This document shows positions 42,076-52,370 of a DNA stretch of 64,000 nt, in pieces. Numbering within the stretch: the stretch's first letter is position 1; every line of letters starts with the position of its first letter. The stretch comes from Triglochin maritima. Lineage: Eukaryota; Streptophyta; Magnoliopsida; Alismatales; Juncaginaceae. A program made the position numbers and the translations under genes. The DNA lies in NCBI GenBank assembly GCA_963682175.1, contig OY821791.1, positions 18,194,542 to 18,258,541 of the forward strand. Direction: 5' to 3'. The notes beneath the pieces were generated by a model. The model was not told the DNA's origin. It made no database searches and was given only the letters and a program-made list of their open reading frames with translations.

Positions 42076-43545
42076 TTTATCGAGTTGGGTCGATGTAGAT
42101 GAGAAGTTGAAGGACACAATATGGGATAACGTGCTCGTAATGATTCCATTATAGATTTATATAGTGTCAGTAGAACTTTTGATATATATAAAGTTAACGT
42201 GTTGTAGGAATCTTTTGAGTTCCAATCCACTGAAAAGTTGAAGAAAAAGTGGATGGCACACATGTCAGTTCGTTGGAGGGATTTCAAAACAAATTTAACG
42301 AACAAGTACATATGCAGAGACTACAATGATAGAAATCCATGCAATGTCTATAACTTTATCACTTCGAATCAATGGGAGCAATTCAGAAAATCCAGAGATA
42401 GCCCGGAGTTTGAGGTAACTGAGTTTAATTTAGAATAAACTTATTTAGTTATTGTTTTAAGTGACAATCTAATAAACTTGGTTTTAGGTCATCCGAGCCA
42501 AAAACCAAAAGATTAGATCTTCTAACAAGTATACACATCATATGTCTCGAGCGGGGTACCAAAAGTTAGAGGCACAAATAATGGCTGAAAAAATTGCTCT
42601 GAAGAAACAAGAGCCAATTGACTCCGGTATGAGTGAGGATCAAGCAAGTAACCTATCTCCTCCTTCTCCCGTAGCTCGTTGTTATTCTTGGAAGAGAGCG
42701 AGAGTAAACTCCAGAGGGGAGTACGTCACAGATGAGTCGCAAGCGATCGGCTCAAAGATAGTAAGTTGCATCACTTATATATGTTATTAATTCAGATTCA
42801 TTAATTTTATATTTTTCAATTGTTGGTAAATATTTTTTAAAACTTAGGACTCTCTGAAGTTGAGAGAATCTCAAGGAGAATTTGCTTCCGATGGTCGGAA
42901 TGATATTCTACGATAGGCCTTGGGAAATGACAAACACCCCGGCCGTGTACGGGGGGGTAGGGAGTAGAGTTGAATAACACTCAACGGTCTACTTCGTCGA
43001 CTGGTCATACCAAATGCCAGCAAGAGATCGCAGATTTGAAGAATAAGTTGCAACTTGTTTTGGAGAGATTGGATTGTGATTTGCCTACTTCTCCTACCCG
43101 TCGTAGGACCGGTTCTTTCCCGAAGACTACTCCTGTGCAACCAGTGTTCCACCCCGATCGACGATATGATTTCGTGTCTAATTCTCGAGAATTGGCCCTC
43201 TTCGGCGGTCCCTCATTTGGAAAGTTCGCGGATGGATTTAGATGTGTTTTATTTGTCGAAGACCCTGATCGAAGATTGGTGGGACACGGGAATTTTTATA
43301 ACATCTCCAGACACCACTTCACAGAGGTGGGAGAGGGAGAAGTGAAGGTTGCAGTTGAGAGTTGCTTAGATGCTGGTGCTTTTGTGCCATTTCCGGAAGA
43401 AGAGATTGTTACTCTCGGCGATGATATCGGTTGGTTCGTGAGATGGCCTAGTTATTTAGTAGAGTTAAACGACAAACATGAGGTATAGTTTAATTTTGAA
43501 AGACTTTAAACTTAAAATTTGTTAACGATTGTATTTTAACGGTTG

Positions 43546-43586
<41 letters not shown>

Positions 43587-44738
43587 GTGTGTGTAAGGTG
43601 TGAAGCCCCCAGAGCAAAGGGTCAAACAACCAATCTCTGATCAACATTAATTCGCATCCAAGTACGTGCAAAATGTTGTATCAATGTATGGTAGGTAGGG
43701 AAGCACAATCCTTAAGTAGCTGGGAGTTCGAGGATGGGGATAAAGGGTTACCTTCGGCTTTGTACGTCACCAAAGAGGATATCATGCAGTTCTTGGCGAT
43801 GGATTCATTGTGTATCATGATTATCGACGTGCAAGTGAAGTAAGTGTTTTCTTTGGTATACAATGAAATGTAATGAAAATTTTATCGAAATTGTAATAAA
43901 GTATAATTTTTATACTTGTAGACATCTTTATGACGCCAGAAGGTCAGTCTTTCCCGACGATCAAGTATTTGGATTTATCAGTCCATCTACATATTTATAC
44001 AGGAACGACGATAAATCGGGTCAGCTTGGGACTCTCTTGAAAGAAGAAGACAAAAGATATTATCTGCTCCCTTATCATGAGAGGTAAACTTTGTAATTCA
44101 AAGTGGAATTTTATTTTGTAATAAGTTTCTAATTATATATATAACAAGGCTCATTGGATGCTTGTCGTTGTATGCCCCACGACTAATTCGGCATATTGGT
44201 TTGATCTGTTGGGGTCGAATAAACCATGGGACTCAATAAAGAAACTTCTAAATTTCTAAGTTCGTTTTAGTTATCGTATTTGTAATTCGTGGATTCTTAT
44301 TAGTATTATTGAATGAAGGTTTAACTTCTGCTACTCAGGACAATTAAGGTTTATAGAGCTTTAGGTGGCAGGAGAACAACCACAAAAGCAGGAATAACAT
44401 GGAATGGAATGAGAGTACGTTCTCTCCCATTTTAGTTAATTAAGTTAGGAACATATATTTAGCGAATTTCTATGTTTGTAGTACCGGAAGCAGGTTGGAA
44501 ATACGGAATATGGTTACTACGTGATGAGATACATGGAGGAAATCCTCGAATTGGCAACTCAAGACGTATGCCTATCCGAGGTAATGTAGATCGTTATTCA
44601 CTTGTATAGTTGTAGTTTCAATATTTAGTTTTTTTATAGGTCTTCCCAAAAAGTAGTGATCCCTTATCGCAACATGACCTCGATGAAACTCGCAACCGAT
44701 GGGCTTGCTATTTTATCAGAAACATGTTGATGAATTAA
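42076..44738 (+). pseudogene. CACTA-2 second gene: Transposase_24-like plus Ulp1-like protease
   Basis: Rest of a roughly ten-exon gene that starts at 25660. Exons inferred from splice sites and from CACTA-3: to 42136, 42208-42414, 42488-42760, 42848-43492, 43598-43839, 43922-44083, 44149-~44256, 44339-44414, 44482-44580, 44640-44738 (stop TAA). Exons 2-3 match plant CACTA Transposase_24-like proteins (WRDFKTN, NQWEQFRKSRDSPEF, SRAGYQKLEAQIM). The last exons form a C48 (Ulp1/SUMO-protease) fold: AHWMLVVV with the catalytic His, YWFDLL with the Asp, and QVGNTEYGYYVMRYMEE, where Tyr stands in the place of the catalytic Cys. The donor after exon 7 reads CTAAGT instead of GTAAGT. The gene is also split by two Athila elements. 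Confidence 0.75.
43547..43595. repeat. (TA)n-(TG)n microsatellite in an intron of the CACTA-2 gene
   Basis: TA dinucleotides run into TG dinucleotides just before the inferred acceptor at 43597. CACTA-3 has a much shorter TA run at the same place (about 50107-50122). Confidence 0.9.
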
Positions 44739-45911
44739 ATGAAAGGAATGTGTTCTAAAAGTTTTACTTTTATATGTCAATTATTATGAATTGGATGTGC
44801 AGACATTTTGTTCCTTGATTATGATATTCGTCTTTTGGACGTGTTAAGGAAGAGGCGTTTGGTCCTTAACCGTAGAGCTCTAAAAGATAAGGGTTTACAT
44901 AAATCAAAAGTTATTCACAATCATGGTAATTAACATGGAACATTAATTACCAAGATAAGATTGTCGTGTTGGTCATCGATTGTTGTAGCTCTACAAATAA
45001 TTGACGACACGAGTATATAAAAGATAAAAAGATTACTTTTATATATTGAATAGACCTAACAAGTAAAACATTATGGAATTGTGTTTCGTGTCATTAATGT
45101 TTTTACTGTGTCTTGGATTCTAAGATATGAGACTTATATCTTTTCACTCAAGAAGTGCTTAATTTGATTATTGTCAAAAGCTATCAATGAGTGTAGTGAT
45201 AAAAGCAATAGTTGGTTGAGCATGACTTGTGCTGGAAAAGATAGCTAGTCAAACGATTATCATTGCCCCTCTTAATTGAGTGATGATATTAGTGGGCCCC
45301 TTGATAAAGCAAAATTATAATGTGCACAATGTAACTTGAGTTAAGTTACATAGTTATAATTAGCTTAGAGAGATCAAGAAATGAATATAATACAAAGATG
45401 ACACATTTCTACTTTGTATATATTCTTAATATCATGAGGCAAGGGACGGACACAAGTGGTGCACTTATATCACTAAATGGATCGTGTTTTGGTTCGGGTG
45501 GAACAAAGACATCTATGATAATTGAGTAACTATAATGTGTAGCTAGATACCGCTTATAGTTTGAGATATTAAGTGTTTAATATCTCTATCAATTTGGCTT
45601 AGATCCTCCTATAGGTCACACCACAAAACTGGGAAACAATAGACTTGATTTTAAGTTCATATGATGTGTCGGGTTTCATGTGAAAAATGGGACACATGTG
45701 GTGAATTAATTAAAATCAATGTGTCATGGGAATTGACATAATTAGAATCATAATAAATTCATATGAGGTAGATATATTACGGGGTGAAATAATTTAATAT
45801 TACATATGATAATATATTATATAAGATGTGAATTTGCTAAAAAACCCAAAAGATCAAATTTTGTTGGAAATAAATCTAAAATATGACAAAGGCAAAATCG
45901 GGGTCACACAC

Positions 45912-46280
45912 GGTGAACCGTTCAAGGTTTGGTCGACCGAGGTATCTTCGGATCGGTTAACCGAATGAGGAACGAGTAAACACAATTGATTGACCGAGAT
46001 TGTCTAGAGTTCCTGGACAATTGGGTTCGGTTAACCGATTGGAAACGGTCAACCGAAAAGAGGTATTTTCGGTTAACCGAAGGTGACACGGTCATCCGTA
46101 GTCTATGTCCCAGGAGATATTCTGGTAGGACAACGGTAGACTGAGTAAAAGACGTAGTTCGTCCGAAATTTTCCAGAGAATTTTTCTCATGCGGATTCGC
46201 TCGACCGTCTAGCTCACGGTGCACCGAACACATATTAAAACCGAATGGTTTGGTTAACCGAGAAAAATTCTCGGTCAACC
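45912..46280. repeat. CGGTNNACCG palindrome array
   Basis: Cores at 45912, 45931, 45955, 45988, 46029, 46047, 46071, 46090, 46199, 46218, 46252 and 46273. Neighbours in a cluster are 18-24 bp apart. Centres are mostly TTAA (GGTTAACC) rather than TCGA, so the outer CGGT/ACCG arms are kept while the centre varies. Confidence 0.8.
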
Positions 46281-46460
46281 GAAATGTCGATTTCTGCCTG
46301 AATTATTAAGAGATTAATTAGATCATGGGTGGATTAATTCCAGATTTAATTAAAACGTTTTTTTAGGATGCTTATGTGGAAATTTGAGATTAATTTTAGG
46401 AGAGAATAAACAAGGGATCATGGCTAAAAAATTGCTCTTGATAAGGATGTTTTTGTAGCC

Positions 46461-46469
46461 TATAAAAGG
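46461..46469 (+). promoter_or_regulatory. TATA box of the LTR-like insertion
   Basis: TATAAAAGG, about 180 bp downstream of the last palindrome. Confidence 0.6.
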
Positions 46470-46918
46470 GCACCTCCTCCTACTTGTTTCATACTAATGC
46501 AAAAAAAAATCTCTCATTAATCTATCCTCTAATCACCACGAAATTCTCTTAGTAATTTTGAGTTTAGGAGATAGAAATCTCAGGAGCTCAAAGAGGGGTT
46601 ATTAGCTAGTTTCTACGCCTTATTAGATATTGATTGGCTAGTTCCTTTCTCTCTAATCTTGTTTAGAGTTTGGCGAACACTCTGAGGCAAATCCGTGGAC
46701 GATTCAATGGGCAACGGGACTCCGGATCTTCAAAAAGGTTTTAGAGAACCTTTAGGTATGATTCTACCTTTGTGGTTTATTTTAATAAATGTAGGGTTGC
46801 ATGTTATTAGAATAAACACAAAGTAATGTACATAGAAATTGTTGAAAATATGAAAACGATCTTGTATGTTGTATTAAAGTTTTAAAATATATACATACAT
46901 AGGAACATGAAATCCGAC

Positions 46919-47274
46919 ACTAAGATGTTCTCCTGTAACTAGTATTTTTTTGTAATTTAGTTAACAAGTTCACTTGTATTAAAAACCTACAATTTATGCC
47001 ATAATATAATCGCCTCAATTTTAGAATGAATGTCAATTGTTTATGTATGAATTAATTGCAAGTGTGTTGAATGATTGTGTATGCTTGTATGTTTGTGTTT
47101 GTGCATGTATGGTTGTATGTTTCTGTTTTTGCATGTATGCTTGTGTGCTTGTGCTTGTATGTACATGTGAATGAAAGTGTGAGCATTTGTGAACGAATTT
47201 GGTGCAGGTTGTATGTACACGAATACGATGACTAAATACAAGTTTGCATGATGCTATTTATTTATTTTTGTCGA
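46919..47274 (+). other. 3' untranslated region of CACTA-2
   Basis: Resumes homology to CACTA-3 (51298-51550). Contains a run of TGTATG/TGTTTG-like repeats (47060-47180) that opens a spurious minus-strand frame. No gene. Confidence 0.7.
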
Positions 47275-47677
47275 GGTTTAGGAATAGACGTCGGTTGTTT
47301 GTATTAACCGACGTGTATTCCTCTGAAGAAAGGAATATACATCGGCTTTATGTATCATCCGACGTCTATTCTTTACGTCGTCTGTTAGTTCACCAACGTC
47401 CATACCTAAAGAATAGACGTCGGTCCAATAGAAAGGCTGACATCTATTCTTTAAGTATAGACGTCGGTCCAATAGAAAGGCTGACATCTATTCTTTAAGT
47501 ATAGACGTCGGCTAATACATACAGCCGATGCCTATTCCTAAAGAATAGACATCGGTTAAAGCACGACCGACGTCTATGTATAGACGACGTACACATAGAC
47601 GTCGGATCTGGGAGTGCTTATATCCAACGTATATACCATCGTACATCCGACGTATATTCCATTTTTCTGTAGTAGTG
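47275..47677. repeat. CACTA-2 right end: subterminal repeats and terminus
   Basis: Repeated AGACGTCGG/CCGACGTCTAT units in both orientations, including a near-exact tandem duplication of about 54 bp (GTCGGTCCAATAGAAAGGCT at about 47419 and 47465). Ends ...TTTCTGTAGTAGTG at 47677, i.e. CACTACTACAGAAA on the minus strand. Confidence 0.85.
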
Positions 47678-48420
47678 CTAGGTTCAGGTTAGACAAAACC
47701 GAAAAACAAGTTTATATTGTGATATGTGTACAAGATCATTACTTCAGTTCTTAATTTCGGTTTAGATGTTGATCAACCTAAAACTTGGATTTTTGTTTGA
47801 ACTTTTAATGTCAAATGTTATGTTTGTTGTATTATTCTTAGGTTTGTGGATTAAGATTTAAATTTGTTGTTTAAACCTATGTCTTTAAGGTGGTATATAG
47901 TTGTATAGGTATTGAAGTATATTTGCCTTAAATGAATTCATTGGGAGTTGTATTATAACCTAAACATTTTTTTTATCAAACCCAAACCGACTTTTCTAGT
48001 TCAAGTTGATTCGGTACTAATTTTTTCACAGTTCGATTTGGTTCTTAATAAACCCAAAACCTACTAGGTCATGTTGGATTTGGTTATGCATCTGAACCAA
48101 AGACTCATGTGCACCCTTGCTTAATCGTATATACTTATAATAACCTATGAATCAACAATTTGGTTCCCGCCCGAATTTCCACCTGGGCGGGTAGATGGGG
48201 GGGCACTCCTGATTGGTTTCTATTTTTTTAATCTAAAAAAAATTAATTTATCCCCAAATGACGTGGAGGGGAGAGAATGTAAGGTTCTTGAGTTGTTTCT
48301 GGGTGCGGTTAAGGAAAATTTGGGGGGTTGGTTTGTGCTGACGTGGTAGAGAGAAAAGCTGATGTGACTGAGAGAAAACAGGGCGTCCGGGAAGTGCACG
48401 GGCGCTATTAATGATGGTCT
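47678..48420. other. Unassigned sequence between two CACTA elements
   Basis: No gene. It contains an inverted repeat CCCGCCC...GGGCGGG at about 48168-48193 and the 20-bp sequence TTATAATAACCTATGAATCA at 48135-48154, which recurs at 48447-48466. Confidence 0.4.
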
Positions 48421-48466
48421 AAAGGTGCAAAATTTCTTGTGATACATTATAATAACCTATGAATCA

Positions 48467-51297
48467 TTGCCTCATGAAAGAATTCGTGGGGAGAAGTAAT
48501 AGAGACGGTAGAGTTCCAATCCAGTTTGATGACCGTCTTGAGCCGATAGGCATGCTGTCTGATAACGGGAAAAGTTATCTGGGTAGCCTAGCGAGGGCAA
48601 AGGTTGACATTTGTTTGTCGAGTTGGGCCGATGTTGATGAGAAGTTGAAGGGCACAATAAGGGATGACGTGCAGGTAATGAGTTCATTATAAAATTCTTT
48701 AGTTATAGTCGAACTTTTGAGATATATAAAGTTGTTAAAATGTTATAGGCATATTTTGAGTTCCAATCCACTGACAAGTTGAAGAAAGAGTGGATGACAT
48801 ACATGTTCGCTCGTTGGAGGGACTTCAAAAAAAATTAACCAACAAGTACATATTCGGAGACTACTAGGATAGAAATCCATGTGATACCTATAACTTTATC
48901 ACTCTGAATCAATGGGAGCAATTCAGAAAATCAAGAGATAGTCCGGAGTTTGAGGTAACTGAGTTTAATTTAGAATATGAACTTATTAAGTTATTGTTTT
49001 AAATGAGAATCTAATCAAATTATTTTTAGGTCATCCGAACAACAAACCAAAAGATTATATCTTCTAACAAGTATACGTATTGTATGTCTCGAGCGGGGTA
49101 CCAAAAGTTAGAAGCACAAATGATGACTCAAAAAATTGCCCTGAAGAAACAAGAGGCAATAGACTCCAGTATGAGTTAGGAGCAAGCAAGCAACTTGTCT
49201 CCTCCTTCTCCCATAGCTCGTTGTGATTCTTGGAAGAGAGCAAGGGTAAACTCCAAAGGAGAGTACGTCACACACAAGTCACAAGTGATCGGCTCGAAGA
49301 TAGTAAGTTGTATCACTTGCATACGTTATTAAATCACATTCAGTTGTTTTATATTTTTCAATTGTTGGTAACTTTTTTGTGAAACTTTAGGACTCTCTGA
49401 AGTTGAGAGAATCCCAAGGTGAATTTGCTTCTTATGGCCGGAATGACATTCTATGCAAAGCCTTGGGAAATGACGAACATCCTGGTCGTGTGTGGGGGGT
49501 AGGGAGTAGGGTTGGACTGCAACAATATTATGGAAAGACTCAACGATATACTTTGTCGACAGGTCATACCAAATCCCAGCAAGAGATCACATATTTGAAA
49601 AATACATTGCAACTTATTTTGGAGAGATTGGATCGTGATTTGCCTACTTCTCCTACCATCGTAGGACCGCTTCTTCCCATGTGACCACTCCTCTGGTGCA
49701 GCCAGAGTTCAACCCGGATCGACAATATGATTTCGTGGCTCGTTCTCGAGAATTGGCCCTCGTAGGCGGTCCCTCATTTGGAAAGTTTGAGGATGGGTCT
49801 TCATGTGCTCTTTTTGTCGAAGACCCTGATCGAAAATTGGTGGGATACGGTAAAGTTTATAACATCTCCAGACACCACTTCACAAAAGTGGAAGAGGGAG
49901 AAGTGAATGTTACAGTGGGGATGTGCTTAGATGTTGGTGCTCTAGTGCCAATTCCGGAAGAAGAGATTGTTACCCTCGGTGATGCTATTGGTGGGTTCGT
50001 GAGGTGGCCTAGTCATTTGGTAGAGTTAAATGACACACACAAGGTATACTTTAATTTTGAAAGACTGTAAATTTCAATTTTGTTAGTAATTGTATTTTTA
50101 ACAGTTGTATATATATATATATGTAAGGTGTCAAGCCCCCGGAGCAAAGGTTCCAACAACCAACCTCCGATCAACATTAATTTTCTACCAAGTAGGTGCA
50201 AAATGTTGTATCAATTAATGGTAGGTAGGGAATCACAATCCTTAGCCACCTGGGATTTGGATGAGGAGGTTAAAGGGTTGCCTTCTGCTTTATACGTCGC
50301 TAAAGAGGATCTAATGCAGTTTTTAGTGATGGATTCATTGCGTATCGTGATTATCGACATGCAAGTGAAGTAAGTGTTTTTCTATGTATAAGATGAAATG
50401 TATTGCCTAATTTTATCGTAATTGTAATGGAATGTAATTTTTACTTTTATAGACACCTTTATGGCACCAGAAGGTCAGTCTCTCCCGACGATCAAATATT
50501 TGGATTTATCAGTCCATCTACCTATATATACGGGAATGACGATAAATCAGGTCAGCTTGGGAAATCTCATGAAAGAAGAAGACAAAATATGTTATTTGCT
50601 ACCTTTTCATGAGCGGTAAATTAGTTAATTTAAAGTGGAATTTTATTTCATAATAAACTTCTAATTATATATATAAACAATGCTCATTGGATGCTTGTCA
50701 TTGTATGCCCCGTGAATAATTCGGTATATTGGTTTGATCTGTTGGAGTCAAATAAACCAAAGGAATCCCTAAAGACACTTGTAAATATGTAAGTTCGTTT
50801 TAATCAACGTATTTGTAAACCGTGATTTTTTATTAGTATCATTGAATTCATGTTCAATAACTTCTACTACTTAGGACAATGAAGGTTTACAGAGCGTTAC
50901 GTGGCAGAAAACCACAAAAATGGGAGTAACATGGCATGTAATGAGAGTAAGTTCTTTCTTCAATTTTTGTTAATTATGTTAAGTAATGGAACATATATTT
51001 AACGAATTTATTGTTTATGGTAGCGCAAGCAGACTGGAAATACATAATGCAGTTACTATGTGATGAGATACATGGAGGAAAACCTCCAATTTGCAAATGA
51101 AGATGTAGCCCTATCCGAGGTAATATAGATCGCTACTAAGTTGTATAATTATAGTTTCATTATATAGATATTAATATTTTTTACTTCTATTTTTGTAGGT
51201 TTTCCCAAAGAGTAGTGATCTGTACTCGCATCAGGAGCTCGATCATACTCGCGACCGATTGGCTCGTTATTTTATGACAAACATGTTAATGAACTAA
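48467..51297 (+). pseudogene. CACTA-3 second gene: Transposase_24-like plus Ulp1-like protease
   Basis: Exons parallel those of CACTA-2: 48467-48674, 48749-48954, 49030-49302, 49391-50043, about 50127-50368, about 50452-50616, about 50690-50790, about 50876-50940, about 51023-51119, 51199-51297. Readable blocks include MKEFVGRSNRDGRVPIQFDD, FASYGRNDILCKALGNDEHP, MVGRESQSLATWDLDEE and the C48 parts HWMLVIVCPVNN and FDLLESNKP. Disabling changes: a frameshift near 48835 (FKKN then stop), TAG after MS in exon 3, a frameshift near 49680, an acceptor AAT instead of AAG before the His exon, and a stop just before the catalytic Cys (RKQTGNT, stop, CSYYVMRYMEE). The active-site Cys is retained here, unlike in CACTA-2. 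Confidence 0.75.
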
Positions 51298-51559
51298 GAG
51301 GTTCTAATATCACTACCTTTTTTGTAATTTATTTAACAAGTTTACTTGTATTACAAACATACAATGCTATGCTTTAATATAATAGCCTCATTTTTGGAAT
51401 AAATGCCAAGTGTTTGTGAATGAATGTCAAGTATGTTGAATGATTTTGTTTGTGTATGTATGCTTTTATGTCTTTGTGAATGAATTTGGTGCAGGATGAA
51501 TGCTTTTCTTGTGCAGTTTGAATGTGATTGAATGCAGGTCTATGATTGCTTTTTTTGGT

Positions 51560-51887
51560 CCAGGTTTGGGAATAGACGCCAGTTATTGTGGCATAGCCAA
51601 CGTATTTGTGTTTGAGAAAAGGAATAAACATCGGTCGGTAGACAAGGCCGAAGTCTATTCCTAAACAATAGACGTCGATTGGTAGAGAACGCCGACGTCT
51701 ATTCCTAAACAATTGACGTCGGCTTTACTTTACAGCCGACGTCTATTGTTTAGGAATAGACGTCGGCTTTTATGCGATCGATGTCTATGTATATACGATG
51801 TATACATAGACGTCAGATCTGGATAGCCTAATATCCGACATATATACCCCCGTATATCCGACGAATATTCCCTTTTCTACAGTAGTG
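51560..51887. repeat. CACTA-3 subterminal repeats and terminus
   Basis: Repeats of GACGTC[GA] with flanking CTATTCCTAAACAAT..GACGTCGG units in alternating orientation, then AT-rich sequence and the terminus. Confidence 0.85.
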
Positions 51888-52370
51888 AAAGAAAGTTGAA
51901 TTTGCAATGGCTTTGGATTAATTTGTTGTTTTAATTGGTCATTTATTGTAATTTTTTGAATGTTTCTTTGTAGTTTTTTGAATGTTTCTGTTCTTCTGCT
52001 TTGATCTCAATATTTATTTACTTCACAGACATTTTCTCCCTGATAATTGTTTCTCTCAGCAATTCTTTTTTGTTTCCTTCGAAGATTTAATTACAACTAC
52101 ATGACCTTTCTCTTCTTCTGAATCGTATGTTTTTTGGTCGTTTGTTTTTTTTCATGATGCTTATCGCATAAAAAAGTGTACCTCCTCGGGTTTTTTTATG
52201 TTTTTTTCCTCCTTGCATACATCTCGTGTGCTCCCTTATTTTTGATCTTTTTTTCCTTTTTAGGTGTCTTCTTCGATCTGATAGTTCTCTCGTGGTCTAC
52301 TTCAGATCTACTTCTTGGAAACCAAAACAACCAAGCATGATATTTTCTATTATTTTAATAGCTATGCCGA
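51888..52370 (+). other. T-rich sequence upstream of the copia pseudogene
   Basis: Probably part of the old copia element's LTR or leader, but no LTR ends or primer site could be read. No gene. Confidence 0.3.

Larger units (their letters stand above)
44739..46918 (+). repeat. LTR-like insertion of unknown family, with palindrome array
   Basis: A 2.18-kb block absent from CACTA-3 at the equivalent point (near 51297). Possible ACTAA target duplication (ATTAA at 44734, ACTAA at 46919). It has an LTR-like order in plus orientation: AT-rich U3, palindromes (45912-46280), TATA box 46461-46469 and downstream sequence with TTGGCGAACACTCTGAGGC. Termini are not clear TG/CA. No coding sequence. It could be a large solo LTR. 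Confidence 0.55.
19641..47677 (+). mobile_element. CACTA-2: CACTA transposon split by five insertions
   Basis: Segments 19641-19749, 22262-22506, 23489-25773, 33362-33472, 42076-44738 and 46919-47677 join into one plus-strand CACTA element: TNP2 pseudogene, second gene, GACGTC subterminal repeats and terminus ...GTAGTAGTG at 47677 (minus strand CACTACTACAGAAAA). Interrupting it are Cop2, an insertion at 22507-23488, Athila B, Athila C and the LTR-like block 44739-46918. The 5' terminus and the start of TNP2 were not found in the window. Confidence 0.8.
48421..51887 (+). mobile_element. CACTA-3: truncated CACTA transposon
   Basis: Starts inside the last codons of the TNP2 gene (compare 25566-25590), then an internal deletion with filler DNA, then the second gene, 3' region, subterminal repeats and terminus ...CTACAGTAGTG at 51887 (CACTACTGTAGAAAA on the minus strand). 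The TNP2 gene and left end are missing. It is the uninterrupted paralogue that proves the insertion sites of Athila B and C. Confidence 0.8.

Noticed and set aside
47041..47241. 66-aa minus-strand frame rich in His and Thr
   Set aside because: It comes from TGTATG/TGTTTG simple repeats in the CACTA-2 3' region.
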